Made by a program: the position numbers and the translations under genes
DNA from: an uncultured Ruminococcus sp.
GTDB lineage: Bacteria > Bacillota > Clostridia > Oscillospirales > Acutalibacteraceae
Assembly: GCA_902799245.1 (NCBI GenBank)
Contig: CADBZY010000012.1
Coordinates: forward strand, 1 to 64,000
DNA length: 64,000 nucleotides
Direction of reading: 5' to 3'
In this document: piece by piece, positions 1 to 7,843 of the stretch
Position numbering within the stretch: position 1 is the stretch's first letter
How the letters are laid out: every line of letters begins with the position of its first letter
Notes under the pieces: model-generated
The model's database searches: none
What the model saw: the letters and a program-made list of their open reading frames with translations, nothing else
Told to the model about the DNA's origin: nothing

Positions 1-164
1 TATGCATCGTTAAATTAAGAAATGCCGTAAATCCCGTGTTGATGCGGTTTCATCGAAATTTACATGCATATAGTCCGATAAAATGAGAAACTTTTATTCA
101 AATGCATTTATTATCTCCGGCGTTTATGCCGTTCGAAATAAAGCTGCAAGTTTCTCAAAACAAA

Positions 165-2531
165 TTACTCGGCTGCGGGAGCTTCAGGTGCAGGCTCAGC
201 GGGAGTCTCTGCCGGTGCTTCGGCGGGAGCTTCGGGAGCGGGTTCCGCTTTCTTAGCCTTGGTTGCTCTCTTCTTGGGAGCGGGCTTCTCGGCTGCTTCG
301 GCTTCGCCCTCCGCCTTCTTAGCCTTAGTCGCTCTCTTCTTGGGAGCGGGCTTTTCGGCTGCTTCGGCTTCGCCATCCGCCTTCTTGGCCTTGGTCGCTC
401 TCTTCTTGGGAGCGGGCTTTTCTGCGGTTTCTTCGGCTGCTTCCTCAGCTACAGGCTCAGCCGCTTTCTTAGCTCTGGTTGTTCTCTTCTTGGGAGCAGG
501 TTTCTCCTCTGTTGCGGCTTCAGCCGTTGCCTCGGTAGCTTCCGCCGATTCCTCAGCCGCTACTTCTGCTGTAGCTTCCGCTGCCTCCTCAGTTGTTTCT
601 TCTTCTTCAACTTCAGGCTCCGGCTTGGGTCTCTTGGGAAGTCTTGCCGAGAGCTGATAGAACTGGACGGAGAGAGAAGGCAGGTTGACAGCAATGGACT
701 GCTCCTGATCGTGTATCGGGAAGTCCTCACTGCTTGCTACGGTACCGTTGTTTTCACCGGTGCCGCCGAACTCAGCAGCGTCGGAGGAGAAGATCTGTGT
801 ATATCTGCCGTGTACCGGAACGCCAATGCGGTAGCCTTCACGTCTCACCGGGCAGAAGTTGCAGATGGCAATAAGCTCATTGCCGAGCTTGTCGATTCTG
901 CGGAAGCTGATGACAGACTGCTGATAGTCGTCAAGGGCAATCCACTGGAAGCCGTGCCATGAATCGTCTACTTCCCACAGCTCCGGATGATCCAGATAGA
1001 ACTTATTCAGCTGCTTGTTGAATTCCTTGAGCTTTGCGTGCATCGGGTACTCAAGCAGGTTCCAGTCGAGCTGCTTCTGGAAATTCCACTCGTCAAACTG
1101 ACCGATTTCAGCGCCCATGAAGGAGAGCTTCTTGCCGGGGTGCGCCATGACATAGGTCATGAATGCTCTCAGTCCGGCGAACTTCTGCCAGTAGTCGCCC
1201 GGCATCTTCTGGAGCATGGAGGCCTTGCCGTAAACCACTTCGTCGTGGGAAAGCGCAAGCACGAAATGCTCGGAGAATGCGTACATCAGCGAGAAGGTCA
1301 GAAGGTTGTGATCGTACGAACGATAGATCGGATCCATCGAGAAGTATCTGATGGAGTCGTTCATCCAGCCCATGTTCCACTTGAAGGTGAAGCCCAGACC
1401 GCCGTCTTCCGGCTTGCCTGTGACCTGCGGCCATGCGGTGGATTCCTCAGCGATCATCATCGCGTTGGGATAATACTCATTGACGACTGTGTTGAGCATC
1501 TTGAGGAACTCAACGGCTTCGAGGTTCTCGTGTCCGCCGTAGATGTTGGGCATCCATTCGCCGTTGTTGCGGTTGTAGTCGAGGTAAAGCATCGAAGCGA
1601 CAGCGTCAACGCGCAGACCGTCGATGTGATACTTGTCGAGCCAGAACAGAGCGTTGGAGATGAGGAAGGAACGGACTTCGTTGCGGCCGAAGTCAAATAC
1701 GCAGGTACCCCATTCCTTGTGCTCGCCCTTGCGCCAGTCGGAATACTCATATGTCGGTGTGCCGTCAAAGCGGTACAGACCGTGCGCGTCCTTCGGGAAG
1801 TGAGCCGGAACCCAGTCCATGATAACGCCGATGCCGTTCTGATGCATGATGTCGACGAACTTCATGAAGTCCTTCGGCTCACCGTAACGCGATGTGGGAG
1901 CGTAGTAACCGCAGACCTGATAGCCCCATGAACCGTCATAGGGGTACTCTGTCATAGGCATAAGCTCCACGTGTGTGTAGTTCATTTCCTTGATGTAGGG
2001 AACAAGCTCTTCCGCCAGCTTGACATAGCCGAAGGGATTGCCGTCGGGATATGTTCTCCATGAACCGGCGTGCATTTCATAGATGTTCATGGGCTTGTCG
2101 AGCTTCTCGGGCGACTGTGCGGCCTGCCAGTCCTGATCGTGCCACTCATAGCCTTCTATGTCATAGAAGCGGGTAGCATTGGAGGGACGTGTCTCAAAAT
2201 GATAGCCATAGGGGTCGCTCTTCTGGGTCATTGTGTTCCAGTTGGACTCGACGCAGTACTTGTAGACACAGAAATCGCCTACACCCTGAATTTCACATTC
2301 CCACACGCCGCCGCTGTTGCACTTGTACATGTAGTTCTCCTGGGGATTCCAGTCGTTGAAATCGCCGACGACAGAAATGGACTTGGCGTTAGGCGCCCAT
2401 GTGCGGAATACTACCGAACCGTCGCTCTGACGGTGCGCACCGAGATATTCGTAAGCGCGCACGTTTTTACCCTCGTAAAAAAGATGCTGTGCCAGATTTC
2501 CTCCCGATGAGATATTGGTTTCATTGCTCAT
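165..2531 (-). CDS. glgB: 1,4-alpha-glucan branching enzyme with repetitive C-terminal tail
   Basis: Makes the alpha-1,6 branches of glycogen in the cytoplasm. The 788-residue product has an N-terminal CBM48-like domain (about residues 30-125) and a GH13 barrel with DGLRVDAV (nucleophile Asp), MMIAEEST (acid/base Glu) and LALSHDEVVYGK (third catalytic Asp). Branching enzymes usually end near residue 640. Here about 150 extra residues follow, rich in Ala, Glu, Lys and Pro and containing four KPAPKKR-type repeats. The ATG is preceded by AGGAG at 10 nt. It is the first gene behind its own promoter and belongs with the nearby glycolytic genes pfkA and pgi. The enzyme call is firm; the role of the tail is unknown. 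Confidence 0.96.
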   Translation of the reverse strand: MSNETNISSGGNLAQHLFYEGKNVRAYEYLGAHRQSDGSVVFRTWAPNAKSISVVGDFNDWNPQENYMYKCNSGGVWECEIQGVGDFCVYKYCVESNWNTMTQKSDPYGYHFETRPSNATRFYDIEGYEWHDQDWQAAQSPEKLDKPMNIYEMHAGSWRTYPDGNPFGYVKLAEELVPYIKEMNYTHVELMPMTEYPYDGSWGYQVCGYYAPTSRYGEPKDFMKFVDIMHQNGIGVIMDWVPAHFPKDAHGLYRFDGTPTYEYSDWRKGEHKEWGTCVFDFGRNEVRSFLISNALFWLDKYHIDGLRVDAVASMLYLDYNRNNGEWMPNIYGGHENLEAVEFLKMLNTVVNEYYPNAMMIAEESTAWPQVTGKPEDGGLGFTFKWNMGWMNDSIRYFSMDPIYRSYDHNLLTFSLMYAFSEHFVLALSHDEVVYGKASMLQKMPGDYWQKFAGLRAFMTYVMAHPGKKLSFMGAEIGQFDEWNFQKQLDWNLLEYPMHAKLKEFNKQLNKFYLDHPELWEVDDSWHGFQWIALDDYQQSVISFRRIDKLGNELIAICNFCPVRREGYRIGVPVHGRYTQIFSSDAAEFGGTGENNGTVASSEDFPIHDQEQSIAVNLPSLSVQFYQLSARLPKRPKPEPEVEEEETTEEAAEATAEVAAEESAEATEATAEAATEEKPAPKKRTTRAKKAAEPVAEEAAEETAEKPAPKKRATKAKKADGEAEAAEKPAPKKRATKAKKAEGEAEAAEKPAPKKRATKAKKAEPAPEAPAEAPAETPAEPAPEAPAAE
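240..510 (-). repeat. 66-nt in-frame tandem repeats in the glgB tail
   Basis: The KPAPKKR coding core recurs at plus-strand positions near 271, 337 and 403, a 66-nt (22-codon) period, with a fourth more divergent copy near 487. Each unit joins a basic KKRATKAKKA segment to an acidic Gly-Glu-Ala spacer, giving a charge-patterned, probably disordered tail. The near identity of the copies suggests recent expansion by slippage or unequal recombination. Confidence 0.85.
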
Positions 2532-2596
2532 TTTGCTTCAACTCCTAATAGAAATAATAACCCGTAATCACCAAAAAAGCATATGGTTACGTGTAT

Positions 2597-2625
2597 ATGA
2601 TACCAAATTATATGCCAAAATGCAA
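2597..2625 (-). promoter_or_regulatory. sigma-A-type promoter for glgB
   Basis: Read on the minus strand: TTGCAT, a 17-nt spacer, then TATCAT, about 65 nt upstream of the glgB start. Both hexamers match consensus at four or five positions. Confidence 0.55.
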
Positions 2626-2842
2626 GCATTTTTAGCAAATTTCTTATAAAAAAATAATATAGCCGAATTCATTTTTGTAAGTAATGCTGATTTTATTGGG
2701 ATTTTCCAAAATATAAGTTGCATTTATTCACATATATTCTCATTTTTGCGACAAATAAGTAAAATTATTGTGCAGATTTACGAATCACTAACAATATTTT
2801 TGTGTCAAAAGGAGAATTTTGCAATACTATAAAAACACTCGG
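2626..2842. other. AT-rich intergenic stretch upstream of glgB
   Basis: Between the glgB promoter and the pfkA terminators lies AT-rich sequence in which I see no gene, RNA motif or repeat. The one open frame crossing it (about 80 codons on the plus strand) runs through the pfkA terminator hairpins and has no family features. Confidence 0.5.
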
Positions 2843-2925
2843 AAAAATCGGCATTTTTGCGCTTTCAGTGTCAAAAATGCCGCTTAAAACTCCGGTCAGG
2901 CGGGAATTGTCCTGCCCGACCGAAG
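2843..2925 (-). terminator. Tandem terminators after pfkA
   Basis: Just past the pfkA stop is a GC-rich hairpin (2893-2922, about 12 bp with one mismatch) with a weak T-run. It is followed by a second hairpin with 11-bp arms (2849-2859 with 2872-2882, CGGCATTTTTG type) and a T5 tract (2843-2847). The second is a clear intrinsic terminator on the minus strand. Confidence 0.8.
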
Positions 2926-2941
2926 CCACTAAAGCAAACCA

Positions 2942-4018
2942 TCAATCGCCGAAGCTCGCGCCGGTCATCTTGGCAGTCCGGATGATCTCGCAGTCCACGG
3001 GGACAAACTTAGTCTTGCCTGCGACCTCGGAAAGCGGGTTGTGACCCACCTTGCCGTCGATCATGGCGACGGTATTGCCGTAATTCTCGTCCTTGATGAG
3101 CATGGCCGCATACGCGCCGAACTGCGTAGCAAGCACTCTGTCATACGCGGAGGGAGAACCGCCTCTCTGGTAATGGCCCGGCACAACCACACGCGCCTCC
3201 ATGCCGGTTGCCTTCTGGATCTGATCGGCAACGCGGTAGCTGACGGAGGTGTAATTCTCGGCGGCGCGTTTTTCAATGCGCTTCTTCTTCTTCATGACCG
3301 ATTCTTCCAGGTCAATGGCGCCCTCGGCAACGCAGATGATGGAGAACTTTCTCTTCTTCTGGGTGCGCTTTTCAACGGTTTCGATAACCTTGTCTATATC
3401 GTAGGGAATTTCAGGCAGAAGGATAACGTCCGCGCCGCCGCCGATACCGGCATACAGCGTGAGCCAGCCTGCCTTGTTGCCCATGATCTCAATGACCATG
3501 ACTCTGCCATGGCTGTTGGCGGTGGTGTGGATTCTGTCAACCACATCGGTGGCAATATCCACCGCGCTGTGGAAACCGAAGGTAACGTCGGTGCCGTAGA
3601 TGTCGTTGTCGATGGTCTTGGGCAGACCGATGACGTTAAGTCCTTCCTCGCTGAGAAGGTTCGCGGTCTTGTGTGTGCCGTTGCCGCCCAATGTCACAAG
3701 GCAGTCGAGCTTCATTTCCTTGTAGTTCTTCTTCATTGCCGCGACCTTATCGACATTGTCCTGCTCGATCACGCGCATGTTGCGATAGGGCTGACGGCTG
3801 GTGCCGAGGATAGTGCCGCCAAGGGTCAGCAAACCCGTGAAATCATCGGGTTTCATCACATGATAAGTGCCGTCAATCAATCCCTTGTATCCGTCGTTGA
3901 TGCCCACAAATTCGACATCCATCAGATTGAATGAGGCATAAGCTACACCTCTGATCGCAGCATTCAGACCCGGACAGTCTCCGCCGCTTGTCAAAATACC
4001 GACTCTGCGTTTTGCCAT
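2942..4018 (-). CDS. pfkA: 6-phosphofructokinase
   Basis: Phosphorylates fructose-6-phosphate in glycolysis. The 358-residue protein shows GGDCPGLNAAIRG (residues 12-24), LGGNGTHKTA (110-119) and PKTIDND (133-139). The Gly at 114 is typical of ATP users, since PPi enzymes have Asp there. The Lys at 134 is shared by PPi enzymes and the actinobacterial-type ATP-PFK clade, so I infer an ATP-dependent enzyme of that mixed clade, with PPi use not excluded. The ATG at 4018 is chosen because GGGAGG sits 9 nt upstream, whereas the in-frame TTG at 4024 is only 3 nt away. It ends at tandem terminators. Confidence 0.95.
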   Translation of the reverse strand: MAKRRVGILTSGGDCPGLNAAIRGVAYASFNLMDVEFVGINDGYKGLIDGTYHVMKPDDFTGLLTLGGTILGTSRQPYRNMRVIEQDNVDKVAAMKKNYKEMKLDCLVTLGGNGTHKTANLLSEEGLNVIGLPKTIDNDIYGTDVTFGFHSAVDIATDVVDRIHTTANSHGRVMVIEIMGNKAGWLTLYAGIGGGADVILLPEIPYDIDKVIETVEKRTQKKRKFSIICVAEGAIDLEESVMKKKKRIEKRAAENYTSVSYRVADQIQKATGMEARVVVPGHYQRGGSPSAYDRVLATQFGAYAAMLIKDENYGNTVAMIDGKVGHNPLSEVAGKTKFVPVDCEIIRTAKMTGASFGD

Positions 4019-4089
4019 AGTCAATTACCTCCCGGTAAATTTTTAATGATTTTTATTTATAAATAATGCTTTTGCAATATTTGCGATGA

Positions 4090-4854
4090 TTACGCGCCGC
4101 CGTCAAGACGCATGGTGTATTCGTAGATATACCCCTGCGGCAGCTCCGGAGGAGTGCTCTGACGAACGAATGTACAGTTTCCGTCACACATGACATACAT
4201 ATTCGCCATGGCGATGCCGACGTCGATCTGCTGGATATTATCGAGATAGTTGTACTTAATGGGTGGCTTTTTCCGGCAGATAAAGATGGCATCGTCCACC
4301 GTAAGGAACCTCACCGGCTGCATATTGACCGCCGAAGGAGCCAGCCTGCCGGCTTCCAGCACGGGAAGGAATTCCGGACGGCTGATTTCACCCAGCAGGT
4401 ATTCATGCAGCTTTTTGCGCGGAACCTCCTCCGCGAGACGGCGGAACGGCGCGTTGTTTCCCCTGCCGAATTCAATCGAAATGACATAGGGCAATTCACC
4501 GCGCGAAGGCTGGGACTTCTGTTTTGCCATTCCCGCCCAGCAAGAGGAAATTCCCTTGTGCGTAAGCCACAGGGCGATCTGCTCGCCGATGAATCCGACG
4601 TTCTGCAAGTATCCCTGAATACTCATCGCGGATCGCAGCACGACAAAATCGGTAGCGCGATACATGGAAGACCTTGCAAATTCCTTCTGAAAGTCCTCCC
4701 GCTCATACAGCATGACATCCACGGGGATATTGTCATGAAGCGGCTTGATGCCTGCAATGAATTCGGCAAGCCCATCGATCAAAAGCTCGTCAAGGGGCTG
4801 ACCTGTATAACTTCTCACGGAACGCCGCGCAATGATCGCATCCTTCATCTCCAC
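4090..4854 (-). CDS. Nitroreductase-family protein
   Basis: A 254-residue protein opening with KDAIIARRSVRSY, the FMN-binding start of the nitroreductase fold, and carrying GRLAPSAVNMQPVRF in its second half, a typical nitroreductase FMN-site segment. Unlike the usual 200-residue enzymes it looks like a fused, rearranged two-half variant. Such proteins use NAD(P)H and FMN to reduce nitro groups, quinones or flavins; the substrate is unknown. The GTG start at 4854 has AGAGG 6 nt upstream; an ATG at 4848 is an alternative. It lies between the HAD gene and pfkA, same strand. Confidence 0.75.
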   Translation of the reverse strand: MEMKDAIIARRSVRSYTGQPLDELLIDGLAEFIAGIKPLHDNIPVDVMLYEREDFQKEFARSSMYRATDFVVLRSAMSIQGYLQNVGFIGEQIALWLTHKGISSCWAGMAKQKSQPSRGELPYVISIEFGRGNNAPFRRLAEEVPRKKLHEYLLGEISRPEFLPVLEAGRLAPSAVNMQPVRFLTVDDAIFICRKKPPIKYNYLDNIQQIDVGIAMANMYVMCDGNCTFVRQSTPPELPQGYIYEYTMRLDGGA

Positions 4855-4952
4855 ACGCTTCACCTCTTGCCAACATTTTTCATATTTTTATATATAAAAT
4901 ATCATACACCATTTCTTCTCTGATTGCAATGAAAATTTTATTAATATTAAAC

Positions 4953-4986
4953 AAAAGCAGTCATGAATCAAACCACAGCTGCTTTT
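4953..4986 (-). terminator. Terminator after the HAD hydrolase
   Basis: AAAAGCAG and CTGCTTTT form an 8-bp stem read on the minus strand, with a T-rich 3' arm, just beyond the stop codon at 4999. Confidence 0.55.
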
Positions 4987-4998
4987 ATCATTCAATTT

Positions 4999-5811
4999 TC
5001 AGTTAGCCAAGAGGAATTTTTCAATGACGGGTACAAGACCGTCGTCATCGCAGGAGCCTGTAATGTAATCGGCGTTCTGTTTGACCACTTGCTGGGCGTT
5101 TCCCATTGCCACGCCCAATCCCGCATACTTGATCATAGAGAGATCGTTGAAGCCGTCGCCGCAGGCGATGAAATCATCTTTGGTCAGACCAAAATGCTTT
5201 GCCAGCACATCCAAGCCGTGTGCCTTATCTATGCCGAAAGGAGAAATATCCAAAAAATACGGTTCGGAACGGCAGACGCTCAACCTTCCTTCAAAGTGAC
5301 GGGATGCAATCTCCTCCAGCCGGGCGAGTTTCTCATCGCTGCCGGTGATAACGCATTTGTAAAACCTCTGGTCAGCGTAATCCGCAAGCGAATCAATTTT
5401 TTCAACCGTCATGCGGTTGAGCCTTGCCTCCAGCTGAATGATTTCATCATCAGGCGTTTCCGAAACAAAAAGGTTCTGCGTGTGCGCCACTACAGGAACG
5501 CCGTATTCCGCCGCAAAAGCAGCAATGTCAGCCGCAATCCCCTCGGGGAGCAATGATTCACTGATGATCTCTCCAGTGGAAATATCAATGATCACGCCTC
5601 CGTTCCATCCCATCACAAAGCCGCCCTTCTCAGCAAATTCCAGCCTGCGGCATACGTCGTCAATGCCCGCAATCGGTCGTCCCGATGCAATGGCAATAAT
5701 TTTTCCCGCATCCCGCGCGCGGAATATCGCCTGTCTGGTGGCTTCTGTGATGCATTTGGCGGAATTGTACAGCGTCCCGTCAATATCCATCACCAATCCC
5801 TTGTACCCCAT
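4999..5811 (-). CDS. HAD-superfamily (Cof-type) phosphatase
   Basis: A 270-residue cytoplasmic hydrolase of the Cof/HAD-IIB type. Motif I is MDIDGTL (nucleophile Asp), motif II is ASGRP, and motif IV is CGDGFNDLSMI, where the paired Asp residues bind Mg2+. The large central cap fits Cof proteins, which dephosphorylate sugar phosphates, FMN or pyridoxal phosphate with loose specificity. The substrate cannot be read from the sequence. It sits downstream of gpsA, separated by a repeat-like intergenic segment, so it may be transcribed separately. Confidence 0.85.
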   Translation of the reverse strand: MGYKGLVMDIDGTLYNSAKCITEATRQAIFRARDAGKIIAIASGRPIAGIDDVCRRLEFAEKGGFVMGWNGGVIIDISTGEIISESLLPEGIAADIAAFAAEYGVPVVAHTQNLFVSETPDDEIIQLEARLNRMTVEKIDSLADYADQRFYKCVITGSDEKLARLEEIASRHFEGRLSVCRSEPYFLDISPFGIDKAHGLDVLAKHFGLTKDDFIACGDGFNDLSMIKYAGLGVAMGNAQQVVKQNADYITGSCDDDGLVPVIEKFLLAN

Positions 5812-5865
5812 CTAAAAATACATCCCCTATTCAAAAAATGCCATAAACAATACAGGAAGCCCTTA

Positions 5866-5950
5866 CGCACCTGAAAAAATCCAAGCGCGCAGCGCTTCCT
5901 CCATTATTCACTATTCACCATTCACTATTCATTTAGCGAACGAACGTGAG
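5866..5950. repeat. Possible dispersed intergenic repeat, copy 1
   Basis: This gap carries GCGCGCAGCGCT, a run of ATTCACTATTCACC-like words, then GAACGTGAGCGCTCT. Related words (GAATGTGAGCGC, GCGCACAGCGCTCC, TTCATTATTC) recur in the gap at 45009-45080, in permuted order. It does not code and may be a degenerate small mobile repeat. Confidence 0.35.
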
Positions 5951-5954
5951 CGCT

Positions 5955-6959
5955 CTAGTCCAGCCATGTTTCATCGTCCTCGTGCTTGGTGGGACGTGTC
6001 ATGAGTTGGCGTACTTCATCAGCGGCATTTCCGCCCTCGTAGCAAACCTTGTAACAGGCGTCCATGATGGGCATATCCACATCGTAGCGGCTTCTCAGCT
6101 CGTGCGCCAACTTTGCGGCGTGATAGCCCTCAACGGTGCCGATCTTCTTGATGGCTTCCTCCACCGGCACGCCCTCGCCAATGAGAATACCGGCGCGGCG
6201 GTTGCGGCTGTGCATACTGGTGCAGGTCACGATCAGATCACCGATGCCGGTGAGTCCGGCGAAGGTCTTTTCATTGCCGCCCATTGCCTTGCCGAGTCTG
6301 CCTATTTCGCTGAGTCCTCTTGTCATGAGCGCAGCCTTGCTGTTGTCGCCCAATCCCAGTCCGTCCACGATACCCGCAGAAAGCGCAATGACGTTCTTGA
6401 TGGCGCCGCCCAGCTCAACGCCGACAACATCCCTGTTGGTGTAAACGCGCAGCTTCGGTGTGGTAAAGGTTTGCTGCAACATGAGAGCGGTTTCTCTGTC
6501 AGTGGAAGCGGCCACCAAAGCGGTGGGAATAAAGCGTGCGACTTCTTCCGCGTGCGAAGGCCCGGACAGCACGGCCACCTTGTTGTTCGGCAAAGCCTCC
6601 TGAATGCTCAGGGAAAGCCTGTTGCAGGTCTTCGGATCAAAGCCCTTGCTGATATTGACCAACACGGTACTCTCGGGAATTCCGACCTCGGCGATCTTCT
6701 GCGCCACGCCTGCGACAGCGAAGGAAGGAACGGCGGTAATGATGATGTCAGCCTGCTTCACCGCGTTTATGTCAGAGGTGAATTTCAGCTCCTCCGGCAT
6801 TTTGATGCCCGGAAGAAGCGGGTTTTCGCCCGTCGAAACGATGCGTTCGATTTCCTCCGGAAAAGCCGACCACACGGTCACGTCGTTACCGGTAGACGCC
6901 GCTGACATAGCCATAGCCGTGCCCCAGCCGCCTGAGCCCATTACGGTTATTTTTTTCAT
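5955..6959 (-). CDS. gpsA: Glycerol-3-phosphate dehydrogenase [NAD(P)+]
   Basis: Reduces dihydroxyacetone phosphate to sn-glycerol-3-phosphate, the phospholipid backbone. The 334-residue protein has the N-terminal Rossmann motif GSGGWGTAMA, SGPSHAEEVAR, and GGAIKNVIALSAGI with the catalytic Lys. The length is normal. Its ATG overlaps the plsY stop by one base (TAATG), so translation is probably coupled. Product and downstream enzyme are thus co-expressed: GpsA makes G3P and PlsY acylates it. Confidence 0.96.
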   Translation of the reverse strand: MKKITVMGSGGWGTAMAMSAASTGNDVTVWSAFPEEIERIVSTGENPLLPGIKMPEELKFTSDINAVKQADIIITAVPSFAVAGVAQKIAEVGIPESTVLVNISKGFDPKTCNRLSLSIQEALPNNKVAVLSGPSHAEEVARFIPTALVAASTDRETALMLQQTFTTPKLRVYTNRDVVGVELGGAIKNVIALSAGIVDGLGLGDNSKAALMTRGLSEIGRLGKAMGGNEKTFAGLTGIGDLIVTCTSMHSRNRRAGILIGEGVPVEEAIKKIGTVEGYHAAKLAHELRSRYDVDMPIMDACYKVCYEGGNAADEVRQLMTRPTKHEDDETWLD

Positions 6960-7789
6960 TATAGATTGCCTCCCTCAGCATTATCAGAGGTCTCGCCCTC
7001 ACCGTCAGCCGATTTTTCCGCTTCCGGCTCTGTGGCAGCCTCATAAGATACGTTGTTTTCGTCTGTGCTCTCTGTCTCCGTTTTGCCGTCAGGATCACGC
7101 GGCGGTTCCGGCGCGCCCTTCTTGCGGGCAATTGTCTTTGGCTCGGTGCCGTCGAGAATACGTCTGATATTGGCGCGATGCATGTAAATAACCACCACTG
7201 CAAAACAAACGGCAATGATCGTCATCGGCAGCCAAGCGGTTGAGCTATACACGAATTTATTGAAGATCAGCGTCATGATCGGATAGAATACAGCCACGGT
7301 CAGTGAACACTTTGAAATCGTCTTGGTAATGGCGAGCGCGATCAGGAATATCACAACCAGCGAAAGGAAGCAAAACGGATCAAGCGCACAGATGATTCCG
7401 GCGCTGATCAGCACGCCCTTGCCGCCCTTGAATCCGAAGTACAGCGGGAAAAGGTGTCCTAACAGAGCGAACAGGCCTGCCACTCCCGCGCCTACCTGCG
7501 CCACATGTTCAATATCCGGCACACTGCCGCACATCACGTTGAAAATCATTTCCCCGATAAAAACCGAACAAATACCCTTGGCGAAATCGCCGATAAAGGT
7601 AATGACTGCCGCCGGAACGCTCACGCATCGCAGCACATTGGTAAAGCCCGCGTTACCGCTGCCCATTGTGCGAATGTCCTTGCCGGTAAACAGCTTCGTC
7701 ACAGGGATGGCAAAACTGATGCTGCCCAGCAGGTAGGCGATTACTGCCGAAATAAGCACCGGCAGTCCGAATGTAGTGATAAGATCCAT
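6959..7789 (-). CDS. plsY: Glycerol-3-phosphate acyltransferase with acidic C-terminal extension
   Basis: Transfers acyl groups from acyl-phosphate to glycerol-3-phosphate, the first membrane step of phospholipid synthesis. The N-terminal 205 residues show the multi-pass PlsY pattern: LGSISFAIPVTKL, GSGNAGFTNVLR and GGKGVLISAG. PlsY is normally about 200 residues. This one is 276, with a hydrophilic tail rich in Glu, Pro and Thr that is probably cytoplasmic and disordered. Members of this run of genes and GlgB share such tails. It lies in the DUF512-der-plsY-gpsA series. Confidence 0.94.
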   Translation of the reverse strand: MDLITTFGLPVLISAVIAYLLGSISFAIPVTKLFTGKDIRTMGSGNAGFTNVLRCVSVPAAVITFIGDFAKGICSVFIGEMIFNVMCGSVPDIEHVAQVGAGVAGLFALLGHLFPLYFGFKGGKGVLISAGIICALDPFCFLSLVVIFLIALAITKTISKCSLTVAVFYPIMTLIFNKFVYSSTAWLPMTIIAVCFAVVVIYMHRANIRRILDGTEPKTIARKKGAPEPPRDPDGKTETESTDENNVSYEAATEPEAEKSADGEGETSDNAEGGNL

Positions 7790-7843
7790 TATTTCAACCT
7801 CCGCAAATCATATTGGGTGCTATATTATTTATCGGGGAAAACA

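Noticed and set aside
102-962. A 286-codon plus-strand frame rich in Leu, Gly and Ser
   Set aside because: It mirrors the repetitive tail of glgB and cannot be supported as a gene.
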